Assembly (NCBI GenBank): GCA_900766005.1
Contig: CAAFTU010000053.1
Span: 5,619-69,618, forward strand
Source of the DNA: an uncultured Bacteroides sp.
Lineage (GTDB): Bacteria; Bacteroidota; Bacteroidia; Bacteroidales; Bacteroidaceae
Reading direction: 5' to 3'
DNA: 64,000 bases
Shown here: piece after piece, positions 43,686-51,895 of the stretch
Numbering within the stretch: position 1 is the stretch's first letter
Layout: every line of letters starts with the position of its first letter
The notes under the pieces: generated by a model
Seen by the model: only the letters and a program-made list of their open reading frames with translations
Told to the model about the DNA's origin: nothing
Databases searched by the model: none
Translations under genes and position numbers: made by a program

Positions 43686-43705
43686 TCCACGTGTCCCATA
43701 GAAAC

Positions 43706-43740
43706 AAAAAAGGCAGGAATTTAGAGTTCCTGCCTTTTTT
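43706..43740 (+). terminator. Terminator after rpmH
   Basis: AAAAAAGGCAGGAA pairs with TTCCTGCCTTTTTT around 7 bases; ends in a run of T. Confidence 0.92.
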
Positions 43741-43757
43741 GTTTCTTGTTTTTGTAG

Positions 43758-43765
43758 TATCTTTG
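43758..43765 (+). promoter_or_regulatory. Putative -7 box of the PASTA-rluD-ddl operon
   Basis: TATCTTTG, 17 bases before the ATG at 43783; TTTG at 43738-43741 lies only 16 bp upstream and overlaps the rpmH terminator. Confidence 0.5.
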
Positions 43766-43782
43766 GCGCATATTAATTTGGA

Positions 43783-44430
43783 ATGCGTATGACTTTTAAA
43801 GAATTCTTTTCTTTCAGAAAAAATATATCTTTTTGGTTGAATATCGTCGCTATGGTTGTAGTGGGGATAGGGTTCATTTTCGGTGTATTGGAGTGGCTCG
43901 ACGTGTATACCCGTCACGGAGAAACGGTGACGGTGCCCAATGTCAGGGAAATGACAGTGGAGGAAGCGGAGAAGGCGTTTCGCCAGGAGGGACTGGTGTG
44001 CGTGATTTCTGATACCCGGTATGTGAAGAATCTGGCTGCAGGTATTGTGCTTGATATGAAACCGAATGCCGGTGAAAAAGTGAAGGAAGGACGGACCATT
44101 TATCTGACTATCAATACACGGGAGGTTCCTTTGCGTGCTGTGCCGGATGTGGCCGACAACAGCTCGTTCCGGCAGGCGGAGGCGAAACTGCAGAGTGTGG
44201 GCTTTAAGCTCACTGAGGTGCAGTTGATACCGGGTGAAAAGGACTGGGTGTATGGGGTGAAATATCAGGACCGTGAACTGTCGGCCGGTGAGAAGGTGCC
44301 TGTAGGAGCTGCTCTTACGCTGATTGTAGGTGATGGACTGGGTGAACTTTCGGGCGATTCGCTGAATGTGGATAGCCTGCAGATTCAGGCTGAACCTTCC
44401 GCTCCTGTTCACGAGGAAAGCTGGTTTTAA
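43783..44430 (+). CDS. PASTA-domain membrane protein
   Basis: 215 residues. A short cytoplasmic start, one membrane helix at about 20-38 (IVAMVVVGIGFIFGVLEWL), then two or three PASTA repeats: VTVPNVREMTVEEAEKAFRQ near 48, LRAVPDVADNSSFRQAEAKL near 121. PASTA modules bind muropeptides or cell-wall partners. No kinase domain is attached, unlike PknB/StkP. rluD and ddl follow, so a link to peptidoglycan is plausible. Confidence 0.9.
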   Translation: MRMTFKEFFSFRKNISFWLNIVAMVVVGIGFIFGVLEWLDVYTRHGETVTVPNVREMTVEEAEKAFRQEGLVCVISDTRYVKNLAAGIVLDMKPNAGEKVKEGRTIYLTINTREVPLRAVPDVADNSSFRQAEAKLQSVGFKLTEVQLIPGEKDWVYGVKYQDRELSAGEKVPVGAALTLIVGDGLGELSGDSLNVDSLQIQAEPSAPVHEESWF

Positions 44431-44472
44431 TTGATTAAAATACTGGATTTTAAAATACTGAAATAGATTCGC

Positions 44473-45546
44473 ATGATAGAGGAAGAACTTCCCGATGAAT
44501 TAGAAACTGATTTAGATGATATAGAACCTGTCGGTGATGAGGCTCAGCTTTACGAACATTTCCGTGTGGTCGTAGACAAAGGGCAGACGATGGTCAGAGT
44601 CGACAAATATCTGTTCGAACGTATTGTCAATGCTTCGCGCAACCGCATTCAGAAAGCGGCCGAAGACGGCTTTGTTATGGCCAATGGCAAGCCGGTGAAG
44701 AGTAGCTATAAAGTGAAACCGCTGGATGTCATTACGGTGATGATGGACCGTCCCCGGTATGAGAATGAGATTATTCCTGAAGATATCCCTCTGAATATTG
44801 TTTATGAAGATCCCTATTTGATGGTGGTAAACAAGCCGGCCGGACTGGTGGTGCATCCGGGACATGGCAACTATCACGGTACGCTGGTCAATGCCATTGC
44901 CTGGCATTTGAAGGACAATCCTGCGTATGATGCCAATGACCCGCATGTGGGTTTGGTGCATCGTATCGACAAGGATACGTCGGGCTTGCTGGTGATTGCC
45001 AAAACACCCGATGCCAAGACGAATCTGGGACTGCAGTTTTTCAACAAGACTACCAAGCGGAAATACCGTGCATTGGTGTGGGGCTTGGTGGAACAGGATG
45101 AGGGAACGATTGTGGGCAACATTGCCCGTAACCCGAAGGACAGAATGCAGATGGCTGTGATGACCGACCCTGCTTTGGGAAAGCATGCGGTGACTCATTA
45201 CCGGGTGCTGGAACGGCTGGGGTATGTCACACTGGTGGAGTGTATCCTGGAAACAGGACGTACGCATCAGATTCGCGTGCACATGAAGCACATCGGTCAT
45301 GTGCTGTTCAACGATGAGCGTTACGGCGGTCATGAGATTCTGAAAGGTACGCATTTTAGTAAATACAAACAGTTTGTAAACAATTGCTTTGACACTTGTC
45401 CCCGACAGGCTTTGCATGCCATGACGTTGGGGTTTGTGCATCCCGTCACTGGTGAGGAGATGCATTTTACTTCTGAACTTCCGGAAGACATGACCCGGCT
45501 TATCGAGAAGTGGAGAGGCTACATAAGTAATAGAGATTTAGAATGA
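44473..45546 (+). CDS. rluD: RluD-type 23S rRNA pseudouridine synthase
   Basis: 357 residues. S4 RNA-binding domain at about 33-95 (VRVDKYLFERIVNASRNRIQ), then the RluA catalytic core with Asp166 in GLVHRIDKDTSGLLVIAKT, and the TGRTHQIRVHMKHIGHVLFN region near 260. In the family it makes pseudouridines in helix 69 of 23S rRNA. The acidic first 20 residues (EEELPDELETDLDDIEPVGD) are unusual but typical of the group in being variable. Its stop overlaps ddl by 4 bases. Confidence 0.92.
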   Translation: MIEEELPDELETDLDDIEPVGDEAQLYEHFRVVVDKGQTMVRVDKYLFERIVNASRNRIQKAAEDGFVMANGKPVKSSYKVKPLDVITVMMDRPRYENEIIPEDIPLNIVYEDPYLMVVNKPAGLVVHPGHGNYHGTLVNAIAWHLKDNPAYDANDPHVGLVHRIDKDTSGLLVIAKTPDAKTNLGLQFFNKTTKRKYRALVWGLVEQDEGTIVGNIARNPKDRMQMAVMTDPALGKHAVTHYRVLERLGYVTLVECILETGRTHQIRVHMKHIGHVLFNDERYGGHEILKGTHFSKYKQFVNNCFDTCPRQALHAMTLGFVHPVTGEEMHFTSELPEDMTRLIEKWRGYISNRDLE

Positions 45547-46544
45547 AACGCAACATTGCTATCGTAGCAGGAGGAGATACCTCCGAGTTTGAAGTTTCCT
45601 TGCGCAGTGCACAGGGAATTTATTCCTTTATTGACAAGGAAAAATATAATTTATATATCGTGGAGATGCAAGGCCCCCGGTGGGAAGTGCATCTTCCGGA
45701 CGGAGCGAAGGTGGCTGTAGATAAAAATGATTTTAGCTTTACCCACGGTGCGGAAAAGGTCGTATTTGATTTTGCTTATATTACGATTCACGGCACTCCG
45801 GGTGAGGACGGACGTCTGCAGGGCTATTTTGATATGATGCGCATTCCGTATTCTTGCTGCGGCGTGCTGGCAGCGGCTGTGACCTACGACAAGTTTGCCT
45901 GCAACCAATATCTGAAGGCTTTTGGCATACGCATCGCCGATTCGCTGCTGTTGCGTCGCGGACAGACTATTTCGGACGAGGATGTGATGGATAAGATCGG
46001 GCTGCCTTGTTTCATTAAACCCAGTTTGGGCGGTTCAAGCTTTGGAGTGACGAAAGTAAAGACATGGGAGCAGATTCAGCCGGCCATCGAAAAGGCTTTC
46101 TCTGAAGCGGAGGAAGTGCTTGTTGAAGCGTTTATGGATGGGATGGAGCTGACATGCGGCTGCTACAAGACGAAAGAGAAAACGGTGCTGTTTCCGCCTA
46201 CGGAAGTGGTGACGCACAATGAGTTTTTCGACTATGATGCCAAGTATAACGGCCAGGTGGACGAAATTACGCCTGCTCGTATCTCGGATGAACTGACCGG
46301 GCGGGTACAGAAACTGACTTCGGCTATTTATGATATATTGGGCTGTTCCGGTATTATCCGTGTGGATTACATCGTGACAGCCGGTGAAAAGATCAACCTT
46401 CTTGAAGTGAATACCACTCCGGGAATGACTGCTACCAGCTTTATTCCTCAGCAAGTGCGCGCAGCAGGGCTGGATATAAAGGATGTGATGACTGATATTA
46501 TTGAAAACAAATTTGAATCGTATGATGGATCTGACAGAATTTAA
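45543..46544 (+). CDS. ddl: D-alanine--D-alanine ligase
   Basis: 333 residues, ATP-grasp fold: IAIVAGGDTSEFEVSLRSAQ at the N-terminus, PCFIKPSLGGSSFGVTKVKT near 158, EAFMDGMELTCGCY near 197, and VDYIVTAGEKINLLEVNTTP near 277, which gives the metal-binding Glu/Asn. It makes the dipeptide that MurF attaches. Translationally coupled to rluD (ATGA) and overlapping the acyltransferase start. Confidence 0.95.
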   Translation: MKRNIAIVAGGDTSEFEVSLRSAQGIYSFIDKEKYNLYIVEMQGPRWEVHLPDGAKVAVDKNDFSFTHGAEKVVFDFAYITIHGTPGEDGRLQGYFDMMRIPYSCCGVLAAAVTYDKFACNQYLKAFGIRIADSLLLRRGQTISDEDVMDKIGLPCFIKPSLGGSSFGVTKVKTWEQIQPAIEKAFSEAEEVLVEAFMDGMELTCGCYKTKEKTVLFPPTEVVTHNEFFDYDAKYNGQVDEITPARISDELTGRVQKLTSAIYDILGCSGIIRVDYIVTAGEKINLLEVNTTPGMTATSFIPQQVRAAGLDIKDVMTDIIENKFESYDGSDRI

Positions 46545-47673
46545 TGAGATTCGTCCTTATAATGATGAGGAACTTCCTCAGATTTTCGAGGAACTGATTG
46601 CCGATCCGGCTTTTCAGAAAGTGGTTGCTACCGTGATACCGAATGTTCCGTTCGAACTCTTGGCACAGAAAATGCGGGCTTGCAAGACGAAACTTGATTT
46701 TCAGAAAGCATTCTGTTACGGACTTTTGCAGCAGCTTGCGGCTGAGCATTCGGATGGGTTGACTTTGGACCATACGGCTCTTCCCGACAAGAAAAAGGCG
46801 TATACGTATATCTCCAATCACCGGGATATTATTCTCGACTCCGGCTTCTTGTCTATCTTGCTGGTGGAGCAGGGAATGGATACGGTGGAAATTGCTATTG
46901 GTGATAACCTGCTGATTTATCCTTGGATTAAGAAGTTTGTGCGTGTCAATAAGTCGTTTATCGTGCAGCGGGCGTTGACGATGCGCCAGATGCTGGATGC
47001 GTCGGCTCGTATGTCGCGTTATATGCATCATACAATTGCCGATAAAAACCAGTCAATCTGGATTGCACAGCGTGAGGGACGTGCCAAGGACTCGAACGAC
47101 CGTACGCAGGACAGTGTATTGAAAATGCTGGCTATGGGCGGGGAAGGTAATATCGTTGACCGCCTGATGGAGATGAACATTGCTCCGCTTGCCATTTCTT
47201 ATGAATACGATCCTTGCGATTATTTGAAGGCTCAGGAGTTTCAGTTGAAAAGAGACATCGAAGGGTTTAAAAAGTCGAGCCAGGATGATTTGATGAACAT
47301 GCAGACGGGACTGTTCGGTTATAAAGGCCGGGTGCATTTCCAGGTAGCTGCCTGCATCAATGATGAGTTGGCAAAGATAGACCGCTCGTTGCCCAAGCAG
47401 GAACTGTTTGCCCGAATCTCGTCTTGTATCGACCGTCGGATTCATGCCAATTACCGCCTGTATCCGGGCAATTATGTGGCTTACGACTGGTGGAAAGGTA
47501 CGCAGAAATTTGTATCTCAGTACACGGCTGAAGATAAAGAACGGTTTGAAACTTATATCCGGCAGCAGTTGAATAAGATTGTCATTCCAAACAAGGATGA
47601 GGCTTTCTTGCTCGATTGTCTGTTGGCTATGTATGCCAATCCGTTGGTTAATCACTTAGCTGCCTGTCAATGA
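46522..47673 (+). CDS. GPAT/PlsC-like acyltransferase
   Basis: 383 residues from the tandem ATG at 46522/46525, overlapping the end of ddl by 23 bases. The acyltransferase HxxxxD motif is in YISNHRDIILDSGFL near 98-112, and WIAQREGRAKDSNDRTQD near 183 fits the GPAT-type glycerol-phosphate-binding region. The long C-terminal half (about 210-383) is not found in short PlsC. It likely transfers fatty acids to glycerol phosphate or a related acceptor at the membrane. Exact substrate uncertain. Confidence 0.82.
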   Translation: MMDLTEFNEIRPYNDEELPQIFEELIADPAFQKVVATVIPNVPFELLAQKMRACKTKLDFQKAFCYGLLQQLAAEHSDGLTLDHTALPDKKKAYTYISNHRDIILDSGFLSILLVEQGMDTVEIAIGDNLLIYPWIKKFVRVNKSFIVQRALTMRQMLDASARMSRYMHHTIADKNQSIWIAQREGRAKDSNDRTQDSVLKMLAMGGEGNIVDRLMEMNIAPLAISYEYDPCDYLKAQEFQLKRDIEGFKKSSQDDLMNMQTGLFGYKGRVHFQVAACINDELAKIDRSLPKQELFARISSCIDRRIHANYRLYPGNYVAYDWWKGTQKFVSQYTAEDKERFETYIRQQLNKIVIPNKDEAFLLDCLLAMYANPLVNHLAACQ

Positions 47674-48371
47674 AAGTAGGATTGCATCGTCTCTGTATGA
47701 TGGGGCTGCTGCTTTTGCTGCTGGCCTGTGAGGATGAATATCATTATCCTTCCGTAAGTCTGGAGTTTGTCACTATGCTGTCAGACGGGGAGGGCAGGAT
47801 GAATACACTGATTCCCGACAAAGGGGATGCTTTGCCTGTGCTGGAGGATCGCACCGGTTCGGTGATTACACCTCTTTCTTCCCGTAGATTACTCTGTAAT
47901 TATGAACAGACTGCACAGGGAGCCCGTATTTATTCGCTGGAATCGCTGTTGACACCAATCCCCAAACCGGCAGATGACGAGACTTATGAGGATGGCATTA
48001 AGACGGATCCTGTTGAAATGGGAAGCATCTGGATGGGACGGAATTTTCTGAATATGATTCTGCATCTGAAGGTGGGAATGGGAACACGCCATACATTCGG
48101 GATGGTGGAGGACCTTTCGGAACTGAAGGATAAGAGGATTGTGACGTTGCTGTTGTATCATGATGCTGCAGGAGATACGGAGTTTTATAATCGGAAGGTG
48201 TATCTTTCGGTTCCTTTGCTGAAATATGTGAATCCGTTGCGTCATGATAAAACGCTTAAGATAAAGTTTAAGTATTACACCTATGATGAAGAAGGACACG
48301 TCGTTTTGTCGGAAAAGTACTGCGAGCCGGGATTCGACTTTACTCCTGAGTCAATTGATTTATTAAAATAG
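47670..48371 (+). CDS. NigD-like lipoprotein
   Basis: 233 residues; lipobox LLLLLLACEDEY near residue 13-20, and acidic residues after Cys that suggest surface export (inference). The body matches the NigD-like layout of an N-terminal OB-like and C-terminal beta-sandwich domain (VYLSVPLLKYV, IKFKYYTYDEEG). The family is restricted to Bacteroidota and has no settled function. The start overlaps the acyltransferase stop by 4 bases. Confidence 0.8.
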   Translation: MKVGLHRLCMMGLLLLLLACEDEYHYPSVSLEFVTMLSDGEGRMNTLIPDKGDALPVLEDRTGSVITPLSSRRLLCNYEQTAQGARIYSLESLLTPIPKPADDETYEDGIKTDPVEMGSIWMGRNFLNMILHLKVGMGTRHTFGMVEDLSELKDKRIVTLLLYHDAAGDTEFYNRKVYLSVPLLKYVNPLRHDKTLKIKFKYYTYDEEGHVVLSEKYCEPGFDFTPESIDLLK

Positions 48372-48383
48372 AAATTGGAATAT

Positions 48384-48764
48384 ATGAATAAATGGTTAGT
48401 ATGTTTGCTGGCTGTTTCCTCCTTCTTTTCCTGTCAGTCGAAGGGGAGCTTTCAGTCGATGAATGTAGATGAGTTTGCTGCTTTGATACAGGATGAGCAT
48501 ATTCAGCGGTTGGACGTGCGTACGTTGGCTGAGTATTCGGAAGGGCACGTGGCCCGTGCCATACATATCAATGTGATGGATGAGGAATTTTCCGCAATGG
48601 CCGATTCGTTGCTGACGAAAGAAAGACCGGTTGCCTTGTATTGCCGGAGTGGAAAGCGGAGCAAGAAGGCAGCTGCTATTCTAGAACAAAAGGGCTTTAA
48701 GGTGTACGAACTGGATAAGGGCTTTCACTCGTGGCAGGAGGCCGGTAAGGAAATAGAAAAATAA
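48384..48764 (+). CDS. Rhodanese-domain lipoprotein
   Basis: 126 residues from the ATG at 48384. Lipobox in MNKWLVCLLAVSSFFSCQSK predicts a lipid-anchored periplasmic protein. The single rhodanese domain includes RLDVRTLAEYSEGHVARAIH and the active-site loop ALYCRSGKRSKKAA with the catalytic Cys. It may handle sulfane sulfur or redox thiols outside the cytoplasm. Last gene of this operon. Confidence 0.9.
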   Translation: MNKWLVCLLAVSSFFSCQSKGSFQSMNVDEFAALIQDEHIQRLDVRTLAEYSEGHVARAIHINVMDEEFSAMADSLLTKERPVALYCRSGKRSKKAAAILEQKGFKVYELDKGFHSWQEAGKEIEK

Positions 48765-48792
48765 CCGGTAGAACCGGTCCGGATGATATGAG

Positions 48793-48837
48793 AGAAGGGG
48801 ATGTATCACGGCGTAGCGGCCTGATACATCCCCTTCT
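48793..48837. terminator. Hairpin between the rhodanese gene and argF'
   Basis: AGAAGGGGATGTATCA pairs perfectly with 48822-48837 over a 13-base loop. Convergent genes flank it; there is no strong T-run. Confidence 0.7.
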
Positions 48838-48850
48838 GTGTTATGGGGTA

Positions 48851-49804
48851 TTAGATGCTTTCCAGTAGTCTTTTCAGTACGACTGTCGCCGAGATTTCCC
48901 GGTTGGCTGCTTCGGGTATTACGATGGACTGAGGACCCTCAATGACATCGTCGGTCACAATCATGTTTCTGCGCACCGGGAGGCAGTGCATGAAATAGGC
49001 TTGGTTTGTAACTGCCATCTGTCGGTCGCTGACGGTCCAGCTTCTGTCTGTGCTCAGGATTTGTCCGTACTGGTCGCCTCCATAGGCCGCCCAGTTCTTG
49101 GCATAGATAAAGTCGGCTCCTTCAAACGCTTTCATCTGGTCGTATTCCACCCGGGCATTTCCCACAAATTCGGGGGCCAGTTCATATCCTTCAGGGTGTG
49201 TGATGACAAATTCGTAGTCGGTGGCATTCATCCATTCGGCAAAGGAGTTGGGCACAGCCTGCGGCAGCGGGCGAGGGTGAGGGGCCCATGTCAGCACGAC
49301 TTTCGGGCGCTCTTTCTTTTTATACTCTTCAATTGTAATCAGGTCTGCAAAACTTTGCAGCGGATGGCGGGTGGCAGCTTCCATCGAGAATACCGGCCGT
49401 CCGGAATATTGGATAAACTGATTCAGGATGGTTTCCTGATAGTCGAATTCACGGTTTTCAAATCGGGCGAAAGAGCGAACACCAATGATGTCACAGTAGC
49501 ATCCCATCACGGGAATTGCCTCCAGCAGATGCTCCGGTTTATCGCCGTCCATGATGACCCCTCTTTCCGTTTCCAGTTTCCAGGCCCCTTGGTTGATGTC
49601 CAGCACCATGACATTCATACCTAAGTTCAATGCAGCTTTTTGGGTGCTGAGGCGGGTACGGAGGCTGGAGTTGAAGAAAATCATCATCAGCGTTTTGTTT
49701 CGTCCCAGTTCCACATACTTAAAGCGCTCTTTCTTGATTTCAAAAGCTTCGACAAGGGCAGATTTTAAATCCCCGATGTCCTGTACACAAGTAAATTTTT
49801 TCAT
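48851..49804 (-). CDS. argF': N-succinyl-L-ornithine carbamoyltransferase
   Basis: 317 residues from the ATG at 49804, which gives the expected start MKKFTCVQDIGDLKSA. Carbamoyl-phosphate site FFNSSLRTRLSTQ near 43-55, then EAATRHPLQSFADLITIEEY, and FMHCLPVRRNM near 273-283. Residue 90 is Pro in MDGDKPEH, the position reported to select N-succinyl over N-acetyl ornithine in the B. fragilis enzyme (Glu in the acetyl-specific homologue). It makes N-succinylcitrulline in the Bacteroidota-type arginine pathway. ArgH at 60.6 kb acts later in the same pathway. Only 11 bases after murI. Confidence 0.93.
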   Translation of the reverse strand: MKKFTCVQDIGDLKSALVEAFEIKKERFKYVELGRNKTLMMIFFNSSLRTRLSTQKAALNLGMNVMVLDINQGAWKLETERGVIMDGDKPEHLLEAIPVMGCYCDIIGVRSFARFENREFDYQETILNQFIQYSGRPVFSMEAATRHPLQSFADLITIEEYKKKERPKVVLTWAPHPRPLPQAVPNSFAEWMNATDYEFVITHPEGYELAPEFVGNARVEYDQMKAFEGADFIYAKNWAAYGGDQYGQILSTDRSWTVSDRQMAVTNQAYFMHCLPVRRNMIVTDDVIEGPQSIVIPEAANREISATVVLKRLLESI

Positions 49805-49815
49805 CTCTCTTTCTT

Positions 49816-50658
49816 TTATTCTAGTGTGACATGTTTTACGCAGATTTCCTGATTGAGGAACGTGGATGCGGATTCCGAAAACTTCTCTTCCGCCTCTGTG
49901 GTATAGAACAGACACTTGCCGTTCTTGGTGCACCGGCTGTCCATTTCCGGATGTCGTCTCATATAGTCTCTCAGGCTTTGGGCTACATATTCTCCTTGCG
50001 ATACAATGCGGATGCTGTCGGACATGTAGGCCCGAATCTTGGGCAGCAGAAGCGGAAAATGGGTGCAGCCCAAAATCACCGTGTCGATAAGAGGGTCTTT
50101 GTCCAGCAGCTGGTCGATGTATTTCTGGATAAAGAAGTCGGCTCCTTCACTTTTGGCTTCGTTGTTTTCCACTAGCGGAACCCACATCGGACATCCCATG
50201 CCGCTGACTTGAATCTCAGGAAACAGTTTGTGTATCTCCATGGGATAAGATTCCGATTTGATGGTGCCTGGCGTAGCCAGCACCCCCACGTGCTTGTTCC
50301 GGCTGATCGAATCGATGCATTCCACCGTTGGTCGGATCACTCCCAATACGCGCCGGTGAGGATCAATCAAAGGAAGATCGTTCATCTGTATGCTGCGCAG
50401 CGCTTTGGCCGATGCGGTGTTGCAGGCTAAAATCACCAGGTGGCAGCCCATCTCGAACAATTTGTTTACAGCCTGTTTCGTGAACTCATACACCACCTCA
50501 AACGAACGTGTGCCATACGGGGCACGCGCATTGTCACCTAGATAGATGTAATCGTATTCGGGCATTGCTTCTCTGATTTTGTCCAGAATAGTCAGGCCGC
50601 CATAGCCGGAGTCGAAAACTCCGATAGGGCCGGGAATCGTGGATAAAGATTGGTGCAT
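49816..50658 (-). CDS. murI: Glutamate racemase
   Basis: 280 residues with both catalytic Cys: Cys79 in ILACNTASAKA and Cys198 in VILGCTHFPLL; the substrate-binding GVFDSGYGGLTIL is at 13-25. It makes D-glutamate for peptidoglycan. Downstream argF' is close enough to be co-transcribed, and the bamA/Skp genes are upstream. Confidence 0.95.
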   Translation of the reverse strand: MHQSLSTIPGPIGVFDSGYGGLTILDKIREAMPEYDYIYLGDNARAPYGTRSFEVVYEFTKQAVNKLFEMGCHLVILACNTASAKALRSIQMNDLPLIDPHRRVLGVIRPTVECIDSISRNKHVGVLATPGTIKSESYPMEIHKLFPEIQVSGMGCPMWVPLVENNEAKSEGADFFIQKYIDQLLDKDPLIDTVILGCTHFPLLLPKIRAYMSDSIRIVSQGEYVAQSLRDYMRRHPEMDSRCTKNGKCLFYTTEAEEKFSESASTFLNQEICVKHVTLE

Positions 50659-50677
50659 AACGTGATATTTTTAGATA

Positions 50678-50685
50678 CAAAAGTA
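50678..50685 (-). promoter_or_regulatory. Putative -7 box of murI
   Basis: TACTTTTG on the minus strand, 19 bases before the murI ATG. Confidence 0.5.
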
Positions 50686-50692
50686 CATAAAA

Positions 50693-50762
50693 AGACACGG
50701 ATTACACGATAGGTTACGGCTTTTATTTCTTTGGAAACCGTCAGTTCGTGTAATCCGTGTCT
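50693..50762. repeat. Inverted repeat between the Skp-like gene and murI
   Basis: AGACACGGATTACACGA (50693-50709) and its exact complement (50746-50762), 17-bp arms and a 36-base spacer. May end the OmpH/Skp transcript; lacks a T-run. Confidence 0.75.
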
Positions 50763-50789
50763 CTTGTAAATTCGTTGGGCGGTGTATCC

Positions 50790-51305
50790 TTACTTGATAC
50801 CGAGATGTGCTTTTACTTTGCTTGTCAAGTTAACGCTCATTGATTCGTTGATGTAAGGTATCGGAGTTCTTGCCACGTCGAAAATGTAGATTACACCTTC
50901 TGCAGCTCCCACAGCCTTGATAGCATCGTCCAATTTCTTGTAGATAGGAACCATGGCATCATTTTGAGCTTTTTGCATTTGCTGAGCAGCTTCCTGTTGG
51001 AACTGTTCTTGTCTCTGAGCCATGTCTTGCAATTCTTTTTGTCTTCTTTCTGCAATGTTGGCAGGGAGAGAATCTTTAGAGATTGCCTGTTGGAATTCCT
51101 GGTATTTCTTGTTGAATTCTTCCTGAGTTCTCTGCAGCTCAGTAGTGAGTTGTTGTTCCAAAGTCTGGATGTCTTTTTGAGCTTTGGTGAATTCGGGCAT
51201 TACTGTGATAATTTCCTGTGCGTTGATATGACCGAATTTAAGGTTCTGTGCAAATACACCCATCGGGAGTGCAAGCAAGATTACAAGTGCAATTTTTTTA
51301 AGCAT
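50790..51305 (-). CDS. OmpH/Skp-family periplasmic chaperone (first downstream copy)
   Basis: 171 residues from the ATG at 51305. Signal peptide MLKKIALVILLALPMGVFAQ, then the typical start KFGHINAQEIITVMPEFTKA and a long coiled coil rich in Gln, Glu and Lys (about 45-120), ending VNLTSKVKAHLGIK. Skp-like proteins hold unfolded outer-membrane proteins in the periplasm for BamA. It is one of two tandem copies next to bamA. Confidence 0.92.
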   Translation of the reverse strand: MLKKIALVILLALPMGVFAQNLKFGHINAQEIITVMPEFTKAQKDIQTLEQQLTTELQRTQEEFNKKYQEFQQAISKDSLPANIAERRQKELQDMAQRQEQFQQEAAQQMQKAQNDAMVPIYKKLDDAIKAVGAAEGVIYIFDVARTPIPYINESMSVNLTSKVKAHLGIK

Positions 51306-51347
51306 AGTTCTATAATTTATTTGAATGATTTTTAATTGTTTCGGCTG

Positions 51348-51355
51348 CAAATGTA
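51348..51355 (-). promoter_or_regulatory. Putative internal -7 box before the second OmpH/Skp gene
   Basis: TACATTTG on the minus strand, 43 bases before the ATG of the 171-residue Skp-like gene. It could uncouple this copy from bamA. Confidence 0.5.
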
Positions 51356-51360
51356 TGAAA

Positions 51361-51873
51361 TTAATTTGAAAAACCTAATTTTCTTAGTATTTCATCGCTG
51401 ATATCTATTCTCGGATGAGCAAAAATCAGTCCGCTGGCAGTGGCCCGGTCCACAATCATGTCGTAGCCCCGTTGCTGTGATACGGCTTTCACCGCTTCGT
51501 AGATATCGTTCTGAATCGGAGTGAAGAGGCGGTCTCTCAGTTTCGCCAGTTCACCTTCCGGTCCGAAATACTTCCGTCTCAGTTCGGCTGCTGCTTTTTC
51601 CTTGGCCACGATGGCATCCTCTCTTTGCGTTTTCTGTGTAGCAGAAAGCGTTTTCGATTTGGCTTGATAGTCCTGAAACATCTTCTGGGCTTCCTTGGCC
51701 AACGCTTCCACTTCGCTTTGATACTTTTCCGTAGCACCTTGCATTTGCTTGTTTGCACTCTCGGCAGCCGGTATATGCTTCATGATATATTCCGTGTCAA
51801 TCAAGGCAAACTTTTGTGCTGAGGCCAGGCTGGCTACCCACAGCAACAGGATGAATAAAGCAGACTTTTTCAT
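51361..51873 (-). CDS. OmpH/Skp-family periplasmic chaperone (bamA-proximal copy)
   Basis: 170 residues. Signal peptide MKKSALFILLLWVASLASAQ, then KFALIDTEYIMKHIPAAESA, an Ala/Glu/Lys-rich coiled coil, and the family ending GLIFAHPRIDISDEILRKLG. It follows bamA by 22 bases on the same strand. The two copies differ in sequence, suggesting old duplication and perhaps separate clients. Confidence 0.92.
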   Translation of the reverse strand: MKKSALFILLLWVASLASAQKFALIDTEYIMKHIPAAESANKQMQGATEKYQSEVEALAKEAQKMFQDYQAKSKTLSATQKTQREDAIVAKEKAAAELRRKYFGPEGELAKLRDRLFTPIQNDIYEAVKAVSQQRGYDMIVDRATASGLIFAHPRIDISDEILRKLGFSN

Positions 51874-51895
51874 ATCATTTCGTTTTGGTTATACA

